This document shows, piece by piece, positions 1 to 6,556 of a stretch of 7,459 nucleotides of DNA. Under the pieces are notes generated by a model. That model was not told the origin of the DNA. It saw only the letters and a program-made list of their open reading frames with translations, and did not search any database. The stretch spans positions 1 to 7,459 of the forward strand of contig DAOWKF010000067.1 of assembly GCA_030640045.1 (NCBI GenBank). The letters are read 5' to 3'. The position numbers were made by a program, and so were the translations under genes. Each line of letters opens with the position of its first letter. The stretch's first letter is position 1. The DNA comes from Candidatus Omnitrophota bacterium. Lineage in GTDB: Bacteria; NPL-UPA2; BS750m-G34.

Positions 1-781
1 CCTTTCCGGAATACCCTGCCCATGGATTATCGTATTCTCTTCGCCTTTCAAGTGTTAGATCCATATCTGCGACACCACTTCTAAACTCCATCCCTCCGAT
101 AAATCTCTTTAAACTCGAAAGCCTTAATCCCTGCCAATTTAATTTAAGGTCATGAGTTAGAGTCAACAGGTTTAATGTCCCGCGAAAACTAAATGCAGTG
201 TATTCGTCTCCCTGAGGTTTTCCCTTAAGACTAATCCGGGTCCTCACAGGGATAGTAGGATCAATAAATCCTGAAACACTCTTTAATGTAAAATATGCTT
301 TACGCTCCGGTTCTAAGACTATAATCTCTCCGTCCCGGATATAAAGCTTTGGTAATAAGAGTCCCGGTATTCCTCTCTTCTTTGCCAGAGGATTATAAAA
401 AGCTAAAAAACTCTGCTGTCTTGCTCCAAAATAAAGACGCGGCCTGATAAAAACAATTTTTCCGAGAGGCCGGCGAAATTTTTTGAAGAATATATCCCAT
501 ATAGTAAAATCCGTCTCTATCTTCTCTGCTTCAATAATGGGAAGGGGGGTGTCTTTATCCAATGTAGTAAGTTTTGCATCGTGTAAAGCAACCTTACCTA
601 AAGGACTCCAGCTTACCCTTTTAATTACCACTGCCTTGCCCATCGCCTCTCCCAGTTCTTCGCGCAGGAAATCGCCGATAAATTTAGTAGCTATCAATGT
701 CATCATCCTGGTATAAACAACAAAGGCGAGGATTATAGCTATTACTAACAATATGACGGTAATATGGGCCTTTCCGGACAT
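1..781 (-). CDS. AsmA/TamB-like membrane-anchored protein, N-terminal part (3' end outside window)
   Basis: The frame is open from an ATG at 781 to the left edge, giving 260 visible residues with no stop. Residues 6-22 form one hydrophobic segment (ITVILLVIAIILAFVVY) that fits an uncleaved signal anchor. The rest would lie in the periplasm. After the anchor comes a pattern seen in AsmA, TamB and DUF748-type proteins: a short basic segment, then RVSWSPLGKVALHDAKL, then an amphipathic strand (IEAEKIETDF) and GKIVFIRPRLYF. Proteins of this type are thought to bridge inner and outer membrane or carry lipid between them. The start lies 4 nt after the clpC stop and has no clear ribosome binding site, so translation may depend on clpC. 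The family call rests on pattern only, because the C-terminal AsmA/TamB domain is not visible. That the gene is real is nearly certain, since the frame stays open and the protein has a sensible anchor. Confidence 0.72.
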   Translation of the reverse strand, partial: MSGKAHITVILLVIAIILAFVVYTRMMTLIATKFIGDFLREELGEAMGKAVVIKRVSWSPLGKVALHDAKLTTLDKDTPLPIIEAEKIETDFTIWDIFFKKFRRPLGKIVFIRPRLYFGARQQSFLAFYNPLAKKRGIPGLLLPKLYIRDGEIIVLEPERKAYFTLKSVSGFIDPTIPVRTRISLKGKPQGDEYTAFSFRGTLNLLTLTHDLKLNWQGLRLSSLKRFIGGMEFRSGVADMDLTLERRREYDNPWAGYSGK

Positions 782-785
782 TTTA

Positions 786-3260
786 TTACTTACGATTTAC
801 CCCTTTCTCTTTAAATGTAAGTCCTGTTTTCGCCTTATCCACATCCACTAAAATTACTTTAGATTTTTCAAATTTTTTCTTGAGCATTTCTTCAGCCAGG
901 GGATCCTCCACATACCGCTGGATAGCGCGGCGCAAGGGTCTGGCCCCATAATTTTGATCATAGCCGCGCTCGATCAAAAAATCTTTTGTTTTGCTATTCA
1001 ATTCAATCTCTATTCCCTTCGCCTTGAGCCGCGCCTTTACATCCTCAAGTTCTATATCTACAATCTTTTTGAGTTCCTCCTTGCCCAGGGAACGAAATAT
1101 AACCACCTCATCCACACGGTTTAAAAACTCCGGCCGGAAAGTTTTTTTCAATTGATCGGTAAGTTTTTTCTTCATAGCTTCATAGGTAACAGCCTCATCA
1201 GTTGCCTGAAATCCAAGAGAGCCTTTTACTAAATTTTCCGTTCCTATATTTGAGGTCATGATAAGGATAGTATTACGGAAATCAACAGTTCTTCCAAAAC
1301 TATCCGTAAGCCTGCCGTCTTCTATCACCTGCAGAAGGATATTAAACACATCAGGGTGCGCCTTCTCAATCTCATCTAAAAGTATAACGCAGTAAGGTCT
1401 GCGCCGGACCTTTTCAGTAAGCTGACCTCCTTCGTCGTAGCCCACATAACCCGGGGGAGCCCCTACAAGGCGCGAGACTGCAAACTTCTCCATATATTCA
1501 CTCATGTCAACCTGTAGTATAGCATCGGCATCTCCAAAAAGAAACTCTGCCAGGACACGGCCTAATTTTGTTTTACCTACGCCGGTCGGCCCCAGGAAAA
1601 TAAAGGAACCAATAGGTCTCTGGGGATCCTTTAAACCGGCCCTGGAACGCCGGATAGCCCTGGTCAAGGCAACAACTGCTTCATCCTGCCCTATAATTTT
1701 TTCCTTTATTTCTTCCGCCATATGCAGCATCTTCTCTGACTCTTTCTCTTCTAACTTCCCTATGGGGACACCTGTCCACTTGGATACTATTTCGGCGATA
1801 TCCTCTTCATTTACCACTGTCTCTTTTTCTACCTTCTTCTCTTTTCTCGCCCCGGAAAGTTTCGCTTTTAATTTCCTCTCATCATCTCTATATTTCGCTG
1901 CTGTTTCAAATTCCTGGGCCTTGACTGAGGCCTCCTTTTCTTTACGCAGTCTTTCAATCTCTTTCTCCATCTTTTTAACATCCGGTGAAAGGGTTGTCAT
2001 TGCCAGCCTTGCCTTGGCCCCGGCTTCATCAATAACATCAATCGCCTTGTCAGGAAGAAAACGTCCTGCAATGTACCGGTCCGAAAGTTTGGCAGCTGCA
2101 ACGAGCGCTCCGTCACTAAACTTTACACGGTGATGGGCTTCATAACGGTCCCTCAGTCCCTTTAAAATCTCAATAGTCTCTTCTACACTGGGAGGGTTGA
2201 CAATTATAGTCTGAAAACGCCGCTCTAATGCAGCGTCCTTTTCTATATATTTTCTATACTCATTCAGGGTTGTTGCTCCAACACACTGCATCTCTCCTCT
2301 GGTCAATGCCGGCTTTAAGATATTGGAGGCATCAATAGCGCCTTCAGCCCCGCCGGCGCCAACAAGGGTATGGAGTTCGTCAATAAAAATAATAATATCC
2401 TTAGTCCTCTTAATCTCCTGCATAACCGCCTTTATCCTCTCTTCAAATTGCCCGCGGTATTTTGTCCCGGCAACCATTAGCGCCAGGTCCAGTATAAGGA
2501 CCCGTTTGTGACGAAGTAGCTCCGGGACATTATCCGAAACAATCTGCTGGGCAATTCCTTCAACAATAGCTGTCTTGCCTACTCCGGCTTCTCCGAGAAG
2601 AACAGGATTATTTTTGGTGCGCCGGCTTAAGATACGAATTACTCTCTCAATCTCGTCTTTACGTCCGATAACCGGATCAAGTTTCCCTTGACGGGCAAGT
2701 TGAGAAAGATCCCGGCTGAAGGCATCCAGGGCAGGGGTCTTAGTCTTAGTTTGACTTGAAGGGCCGCCAGGGCCAAAACCGGGCTGAGGCATTCCTCCAC
2801 CGCCAGCGGGTTCCATCCCCCCAGGTCCGCCCAGAAGTTCCATGGTGACTTGTCTTACCTTTTGTAAATCAACGCCTAAATTCTGCAGGACCCTGGCTGC
2901 AACACCTTCTTCTTCGCGAATAAGTCCGAGTAAGAGATGTTCTGTCCCGATATAATTGTGTCCCATAGCCCTGGCCTCATCCATTGCCAGTTCTATGACT
3001 TTTTTGGACCGGGGTGTAAATGGAACCTCTCCTATCGTAAGCTGTGATGGACCATGCTGGACCTCCTTTTCTACCTCGCGTCTTATTGTCTCTAATTCCA
3101 GTCCAAGGAACCTGAGGGCCTCGGCTGCAACACCCTCTCCGGTCCTGATAAGTCCGAGTAAGAGATGTTCCGGACCGATATAATCATGGTTTAACCGGGT
3201 AGCTTCTTCCCGGGCTAATATAACCACCTTTTTGGCTCGATCAGTAAACCGTTCGTACAT
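786..3260 (-). CDS. clpC: ClpC, Hsp100 AAA+ unfoldase of the Clp protease
   Basis: ATP-driven unfoldase that feeds substrates to ClpP; 824 residues, normal for ClpC. Residues 1-142 hold two Clp N repeats, each with the IGxEH motif (Glu31 and Glu107); the matching glutamates in Bacillus ClpC bind phosphoarginine. A Gly/Pro-rich linker follows (144-167). AAA+ domain 1 has Walker A GEAGVGKT (223-230), Walker B IIIFIDEL (289-296) and an arginine pair near 347. The middle domain carries the UVR-like [16 protein letters not shown] (about 450-465), the ClpC mark that separates it from ClpB. AAA+ domain 2 has GPTGVGKT (557-564) and VILLDE (625-630). LGF at 682-684 matches the ClpP-docking tripeptide. 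The start at 3260 ([13 protein letters not shown]) is preferred over a GTG at 3287 because AAGGAG sits 8 nt upstream and family members begin here. It lies 107 nt after mcsB, which makes its adaptor kinase. Confidence 0.98.
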   Translation of the reverse strand: MYERFTDRAKKVVILAREEATRLNHDYIGPEHLLLGLIRTGEGVAAEALRFLGLELETIRREVEKEVQHGPSQLTIGEVPFTPRSKKVIELAMDEARAMGHNYIGTEHLLLGLIREEEGVAARVLQNLGVDLQKVRQVTMELLGGPGGMEPAGGGGMPQPGFGPGGPSSQTKTKTPALDAFSRDLSQLARQGKLDPVIGRKDEIERVIRILSRRTKNNPVLLGEAGVGKTAIVEGIAQQIVSDNVPELLRHKRVLILDLALMVAGTKYRGQFEERIKAVMQEIKRTKDIIIFIDELHTLVGAGGAEGAIDASNILKPALTRGEMQCVGATTLNEYRKYIEKDAALERRFQTIIVNPPSVEETIEILKGLRDRYEAHHRVKFSDGALVAAAKLSDRYIAGRFLPDKAIDVIDEAGAKARLAMTTLSPDVKKMEKEIERLRKEKEASVKAQEFETAAKYRDDERKLKAKLSGARKEKKVEKETVVNEEDIAEIVSKWTGVPIGKLEEKESEKMLHMAEEIKEKIIGQDEAVVALTRAIRRSRAGLKDPQRPIGSFIFLGPTGVGKTKLGRVLAEFLFGDADAILQVDMSEYMEKFAVSRLVGAPPGYVGYDEGGQLTEKVRRRPYCVILLDEIEKAHPDVFNILLQVIEDGRLTDSFGRTVDFRNTILIMTSNIGTENLVKGSLGFQATDEAVTYEAMKKKLTDQLKKTFRPEFLNRVDEVVIFRSLGKEELKKIVDIELEDVKARLKAKGIEIELNSKTKDFLIERGYDQNYGARPLRRAIQRYVEDPLAEEMLKKKFEKSKVILVDVDKAKTGLTFKEKGVNRK

Positions 3261-3268
3261 TTTTCTAT

Positions 3269-3274
3269 CTCCTT
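3269..3274 (-). promoter_or_regulatory. Ribosome binding site that fixes the clpC start
   Basis: The minus strand reads AAGGAG, then 8 nt, then ATG at 3260-3258. A start at the upstream in-frame GTG (3287) would translate through this site and add nine residues (MLSLKGDRK) not seen at the start of ClpC proteins. Confidence 0.85.
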
Positions 3275-3281
3275 TTAATGA

Positions 3282-3314
3282 GAGCACACTTTATGTTTCA
3301 TAAAGTGTATGCTC
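3282..3314 (-). promoter_or_regulatory. Inverted repeat / strong hairpin in the clpC leader
   Basis: In the mRNA sense, GAGC-AT-ACACTTTATG pairs with CATAAAGTGT-GCTC across an AAA loop. That gives 14 base pairs with one 2-nt bulge. The inner part, ACTTTATG-AAA-CATAAAGT, is a perfect palindrome around its centre. The hairpin ends 7 nt before the clpC ribosome binding site. No run of T follows it on either strand, so it is not a standard intrinsic terminator. It is not a CIRCE element (TTAGCACTC-N9-GAGTGCTAA) and does not look like the CtsR heptad repeat. It could be a repressor operator, an mRNA structure that controls clpC translation or stability, or a processing site between mcsB and clpC. 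The pairing is seen directly; the role is inference. Confidence 0.6.
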
Positions 3315-3360
3315 GAATTAATCCCGAAGTCGCGACATCTTCTGCGACAAGGGATACCCC

Positions 3361-3366
3361 ATTATA
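3361..3366 (-). promoter_or_regulatory. Possible -10 box of a clpC promoter
   Basis: The minus strand reads TATAAT, a perfect sigma-70 -10 hexamer, starting 1 nt after the mcsB stop codon (3370-3368). At 17-nt spacing the -35 position is AATTAA, which is poor. If used, the transcript would begin near 3353 with a leader of about 90 nt containing the hairpin at 3282-3314. The position in the only long gap of the cluster supports it; the weak -35 and the AT-rich setting argue for caution. Confidence 0.3.
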
Positions 3367-3367
3367 A

Positions 3368-4414
3368 TCATCTTATAGCTTTCTTAATTACCTCTGCCCT
3401 TTTCTTATCCCTCTCACCCGGAGTTAATGTCCTCCCTTCCATCTTCTGGAGATGGGCAGGCTGAATTATTATCAAAAGTTTATTCTGGCTCTCTATTGAA
3501 ATCTTTGTGATAATTCCAATGTCCACTCCTAACCGAAAAAGCGAAAGGAGTTCAAGTGCCTCCTTGGAATTCATTATATGGCTGTATTCGAGTATTCCAT
3601 AAGCCCTGCCGACTTTATCCTCTAATTCAGACCGCGATTTTTTTAAAAGGATTTCCCTGGCTTTCTCTTCATGGTCAATAATCTGACGGATGATACGTTC
3701 GAGGTTATCAATAATCTCTTCCTCGGATTGGCCCAGGGTTATCTGATTAGAGACCTGGAAAAAATTCCCGCTTGCCTGGGTCCCTTCTCCGTAGAAACCG
3801 CGTACGGCTACCCCCACTTTACTGAGCACCTGGAAGACTTTATTAATCTGTTTCGTCATGACAAGGGCAGGAAGGTGAAGCATAGCCGAGGCCCGTAGAC
3901 CTGTGCCGCAGTTTGTAGGACACGCTGTAAGGAAACCCCAGTGGTCAGAAAACGCATATTTGACTCTCTTTCCTATCTCGTCATCTACCTGACTTACAAG
4001 CCGCCACGCCTCTTCTATCTCAAAACCTGAGTGAAGAGACTGAAGCCTCAGATGATCTTCTTCATTAATCATAAGACTCACCATCTCTTTTTCACCGATG
4101 ACTGTAACTCTCTCTATTTTCGATTCGGCAAATTCTCTGCTTATAAGATATCTCTCTACTAAAAATTGCCTATCCAGGGCGGAAAGCTTATTTAATTCAA
4201 GGGAAAGGGCATTTTTTAATATTGGACACGCGTTAATACTACGCGTAGAGAGCTTTAATACTTCTTCCCGTTCTCTTTTGCCGGCCCAGCCGGGAAACGG
4301 AATACCATCCAGGTTTCTCGCAAGCCGGACCCTGGAACTTATTACAATCTTAGAACTGGCGCCTTTTCCTTTTAACCACTCACCAGGTTCTTTTAGAAGG
4401 TCATCGAAATTCAT
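3368..4414 (-). CDS. mcsB: McsB, protein-arginine kinase
   Basis: Transfers phosphate from ATP to arginine side chains of proteins in the cytoplasm, marking them for ClpC-ClpP; it belongs to the phosphagen kinase catalytic family. At 348 residues it has normal McsB length and lacks the N-terminal domain of creatine and arginine kinases. Visible motifs are SSRVRLARN (26-34, ATP phosphate binding), NEEDHLRLQ (117-125, glutamates that position the substrate arginine), CPTNCGTG (165-172, with Cys165 the active-site cysteine), RGFYGEGTQASGNFFQVSNQ (205-224) and, near the C-terminus, RDKKRA (335-340). The last fits the RDxxRA phosphoarginine-sensing motif of McsB. Most relatives I recall have Leu or Val where Cys168 stands. 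The start at 4414 follows GAAGG at about 9 nt and lies 6 nt after the restored mcsA stop, so the two are probably translated as a pair. Regulation probably comes through McsA binding and autophosphorylation. Confidence 0.97.
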   Translation of the reverse strand: MNFDDLLKEPGEWLKGKGASSKIVISSRVRLARNLDGIPFPGWAGKREREEVLKLSTRSINACPILKNALSLELNKLSALDRQFLVERYLISREFAESKIERVTVIGEKEMVSLMINEEDHLRLQSLHSGFEIEEAWRLVSQVDDEIGKRVKYAFSDHWGFLTACPTNCGTGLRASAMLHLPALVMTKQINKVFQVLSKVGVAVRGFYGEGTQASGNFFQVSNQITLGQSEEEIIDNLERIIRQIIDHEEKAREILLKKSRSELEDKVGRAYGILEYSHIMNSKEALELLSLFRLGVDIGIITKISIESQNKLLIIIQPAHLQKMEGRTLTPGERDKKRAEVIKKAIR

Positions 4415-4420
4415 TTAAGT

Positions 4421-4911
4421 TTACCTTCGATTATTTTTTTCCAATTCCTTAATTTTATCCCTTATCCTGGCTGCATCTTCGAATTCTTCACGACTTATAG
4501 CATCCTGCAGAGCGCTCTTAAGTTTTTCGAGTGTGGTACGAGCGGTCTTTTCCCTGTCCCCCCTATTATTTTACCTGTATGTGTTGTCCGTCCATGTATC
4601 CTCTTTAAAAGCGGGGAGAGACTATCATGAAATGCTGTATAGCAGCCTCCGCAGCCAAGCCTGCCCTGTTTTTTAAAATCAGCCAGACCCATACCGCACA
4701 CCGGACATTTTTCCTTACGGACCTCCAGGGGAACCGCAGCTTCAAAATCACCAAGCCCGGCTAAAAGGTCAGCTAAAGAAAAATGCGGTTTAAAATCCAC
4801 CTCTTTCTTACGGGCGCAATCTTCACAGAGATGCATCTCGGTCATCTCGCCATTACGAATTTCTGTATAATGCACCGAGGCCTGTCTTTTTCCGCAGGAG
4901 TCACAAATCAT
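4421..4911 (-). CDS. mcsA: McsA, activator of McsB; reading frame broken at a six-G run
   Basis: Zinc-binding partner and activator of the McsB kinase. The open frame from 4911 gives 138 residues ending at 4495. It has three CxxC pairs, CDSC (3-6), CEDC (29-32) and CPVC (70-73), plus CGGC (about 87-90) inside GRLGCGGCYTAFHDSL, followed by LLKRIHGRTTHTGK, all typical of McsA. After HTGKIIGG the frame continues as 20 unrelated residues to a stop. In the -1 frame the sequence continues as LEKLKSALQDAISREEFEDA and on to KIKELEKNNRR, a normal McsA UVR-domain tail, to a TAA at 4423-4421. One extra G in the run at 4558-4563 would join the parts into 163 residues. The tail has no ATG, GTG or TTG that could start it separately. 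A sequencing or assembly error is the simplest explanation; a real mutation or transcript slippage is possible. The start overlaps the aminotransferase stop by 1 nt. Confidence 0.93.
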
Positions 4912-5780
4912 TAATATACCTCCACACCTTCTCTATGAGTCAGGTCTCTAAATTCCTTCATTAATTTTTTTGTAATGGGACCCGGGACACCTTTCCCTAT
5001 CTTTCGTTCATCTATTTTTACTACAGGTGCAATCTGAGCTGCCGTGCCGGTTAAGAAACATTCAGAGGCATTGTATAGGTCATAGCGGGTAAATACCTTC
5101 TCACGGACCTTGAGACCTGAATTTTCCCCGAGTTCCAACACCAGGTCCCGGGTTATGCCTTTAAGTGTCCCCACATAACACGGCGGGGTGAATAACTCAT
5201 TGCCTTCGATGATAAAAATATTTTCTCCGGTGCATTCGGCAACATAGCCCTTTTCATTGAGCATGACGCCGTCATTTACACCGGCCGTAGTAGCCTCAAT
5301 CTTTGCCAGGATATTATTTAGATAATTTAAAGATTTTATCTGCGGATTTAATGCCTGGGGAATATTCCGGGTAGTTGCGAGCGTAACAAGAGAGAGACCT
5401 TTTTTATAAATCTCTTCGGGATGTAATGCAATTTTACCGGCAATACATATAACCGACGGTTTAGGACACTTTCCGGGGTCAAGCCCAAGGTCTCCTTCAC
5501 CGCGGGAAACTATAAGCCGAATATAGGCATCCCTTAATTTATTCCGTCTTACTGTCTCGATTGTGACACCTTCCATTTCCTTCGGGCTTAACGGGACTGT
5601 CAAGAGAATAGCCTTTGCTGACTGATAGAGTCTGTCGATATGTTCTTTTAGTTTAAAGATGCGGCCGCCGTATGCGCGGATACCCTCAAAGACACCATCA
5701 CCATAGAGGAATCCATGGTCAAAGACAGATACCTTTGCTTGCTTACGACTAACAAAACGACCGTCAATATATATTTTCAT
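4911..5780 (-). CDS. ilvE: Class IV PLP aminotransferase, branched-chain amino acid type
   Basis: Probable branched-chain amino acid transaminase, exchanging an amino group between glutamate and the 2-oxo acids of Val, Leu and Ile in the cytoplasm. At 289 residues it is near the usual 290-310. It begins IYIDGRF and continues with DHGFLYGDGVFEGIRAYGG (21-39), a hallmark of the fold. Lys149 in IKSLNYLNN is the expected PLP lysine. Glu182 in AECTGENIF is the expected contact to the PLP ring nitrogen. FLTGTAAQIAPV (242-253) is the phosphate-side TGTA motif. Family members include D-alanine aminotransferase and aminodeoxychorismate lyase. The EGIRAYGG and SLNYLNN stretches favour the IlvE group, but substrate cannot be proven from sequence. 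AGGAG ends 5 nt before the start. The gene lies 20 nt after lolD and overlaps mcsA by 1 nt. Confidence 0.93.
   Translation of the reverse strand: MKIYIDGRFVSRKQAKVSVFDHGFLYGDGVFEGIRAYGGRIFKLKEHIDRLYQSAKAILLTVPLSPKEMEGVTIETVRRNKLRDAYIRLIVSRGEGDLGLDPGKCPKPSVICIAGKIALHPEEIYKKGLSLVTLATTRNIPQALNPQIKSLNYLNNILAKIEATTAGVNDGVMLNEKGYVAECTGENIFIIEGNELFTPPCYVGTLKGITRDLVLELGENSGLKVREKVFTRYDLYNASECFLTGTAAQIAPVVKIDERKIGKGVPGPITKKLMKEFRDLTHREGVEVY
4919..4923 (-). promoter_or_regulatory. Strong mcsA ribosome binding site inside the aminotransferase gene
   Basis: The minus strand reads GGAGG, then 7 nt, then ATG at 4911-4909. The site lies within the last codons of the aminotransferase gene (GVEVY, then stop). 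Stop and start share a base as TAATG, an arrangement typical of translational coupling. Confidence 0.8.
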
Positions 5781-5799
5781 AAATTCTCCTGAACATTAT

Positions 5800-5808
5800 A
5801 TTATACCA
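5800..5808 (-). promoter_or_regulatory. Possible extended -10 promoter for ilvE-mcsA-mcsB
   Basis: The minus strand reads TGGTATAAT, a match to the extended -10 pattern TGnTATAAT. It spans the last codons and stop of lolD (GTG GTA TAA) and lies about 20 nt before the aminotransferase start. The sequence at the -35 position (GATTAT) does not resemble TTGACA, which extended -10 promoters can tolerate. Chance is a real alternative because the match is partly forced by the codons. Confidence 0.3.
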
Positions 5809-6556
5809 CAGTTTTTCCATCTATAATCCGAATTATTTTTTTTGCGCGCATGGCAAGGGCCTCATTGTGCGTAGCAATAATAAACGCCCTCTCCCGTTCC
5901 TCACAAAGAGAAAATATAAGCTCCTCTACCCCCTGGGCAGTGTGGCGGTCGAGATTTCCGGTTGGTTCATCAGCAAGGACAAGATCAGGTCCATTGATAA
6001 GCGCCCGCGCAATAGCAACCCGCTGCTGTTCGCCTCCTGACAGCTCTCCCGGCCGATTGAAACGCCTTTCCTTAAGCCCCACCACGGTCAACAATCCAAT
6101 TGCCTTTTCTTTTAGTGCTCGCCTTTCATTACGAGAATTACTACTATTTCTTTCTAAATAAATTAGCCCTGGTAAACATACGTTTTCTAACGCGCTAAAT
6201 TCCGGCAAGAGGTGGTAGAACTGGTACACAAACCCAATATTTTCATTGCGGAACCTTGCCTTTTCCACGTTATTCAATTGATTTATATCCCTGCCATCAA
6301 AAAAAATCTTTCCTGAGCTTGGAGTGTCCAGCCCTGCTAAAAGATGCAGCATGGTGCTTTTCCCTGCGCCTGACGGCCCCAGTATAGAAACCACTTCCCC
6401 TCTCTTCATCTCCAGATAAAGGCCTTTAAGCACAGTTAATTTCTCCCTACCCTGCCAGTAATGTTTGAATAAATTTTGGGCTTCGAGTAAATTTGTCCCC
6501 TTCCCCTTGCGGGGAGGCTCCGCACTCGGGGAGGCTTGCGCTCGCGTATTATTCAT
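5801..6556 (-). CDS. lolD: LolD, ATPase of the lipoprotein-releasing ABC complex
   Basis: ATP-binding subunit on the cytoplasmic face of the LolCDE complex, which moves outer-membrane lipoproteins from the inner membrane to LolA. The 251 residues show Walker A GPSGAGKS (60-67), Q-loop YQFYHLLPEFSALENV with Gln112, signature LSGGEQQR (172-179), Walker B DLVLADEP (191-198), D-loop GNLD (200-203) and switch His230. The YHLLPEFSALENV stretch is very close to LolD and separates it from MacB or FtsE relatives. The start overlaps the end of the lolC/E gene by 8 nt. Homology to LolD begins only near residue 22 (NLLEAQNLFKHY). The first 20 residues are a Pro/Ala/Ser-rich extension coded by a 52-bp GC-rich block. 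No ATG, GTG or TTG in frame lies between that block and the core, so the extension is apparently translated. Confidence 0.95.
   Translation of the reverse strand: MNNTRAQASPSAEPPRKGKGTNLLEAQNLFKHYWQGREKLTVLKGLYLEMKRGEVVSILGPSGAGKSTMLHLLAGLDTPSSGKIFFDGRDINQLNNVEKARFRNENIGFVYQFYHLLPEFSALENVCLPGLIYLERNSSNSRNERRALKEKAIGLLTVVGLKERRFNRPGELSGGEQQRVAIARALINGPDLVLADEPTGNLDRHTAQGVEELIFSLCEERERAFIIATHNEALAMRAKKIIRIIDGKTVV
6495..6546. repeat. GC-rich repeat-like insert within the start of lolD
   Basis: By hand count 39 of these 52 bases are G or C, against AT-rich sequence on both sides. On the plus strand CGGGGAGGCT occurs twice, at 6510-6519 and 6527-6536, 17 nt apart. TCCCC-TTGC-GGGGA (6502-6515) forms a 5-bp hairpin, which in the mRNA sense has a GCAA tetraloop of the stable GNRA class. 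The block looks like a copy of a small dispersed palindromic repeat that entered the gene in frame. No second copy lies in this window, so repeat status is inferred. Confidence 0.45.

Noticed and set aside
483..716. Plus-strand open frame of 77 codons near the left edge
   Set aside because: It is opposite the AsmA-like gene, whose frame is open across the whole region and shows a sensible membrane anchor and domain pattern.
1504..2133. A 209-codon open frame on the plus strand opposite clpC
   Set aside because: It lies wholly within the well-supported clpC gene, is rich in Ser/Ala/Phe as expected for the antisense of a helical charged protein, and has no recognisable domain.
3261..3287. Upstream GTG start for clpC adding nine residues
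   Set aside because: The added stretch contains the ribosome binding site, the GTG lies in the hairpin arm, and ClpC proteins start at the MYERF-type sequence.
3282..3314. Intrinsic terminator between mcsB and clpC, or a CIRCE operator
   Set aside because: No T run follows the hairpin on either strand, and the arms do not match TTAGCACTC/GAGTGCTAA.
4555..4570. Classic programmed -1 ribosomal frameshift site in mcsA
   Set aside because: The in-frame context ATA GGG GGG lets the A-site tRNA re-pair perfectly but leaves the P-site with AGG, so it is not a standard X-XXY-YYZ slippery heptamer; a missing G or transcript slippage fits better.
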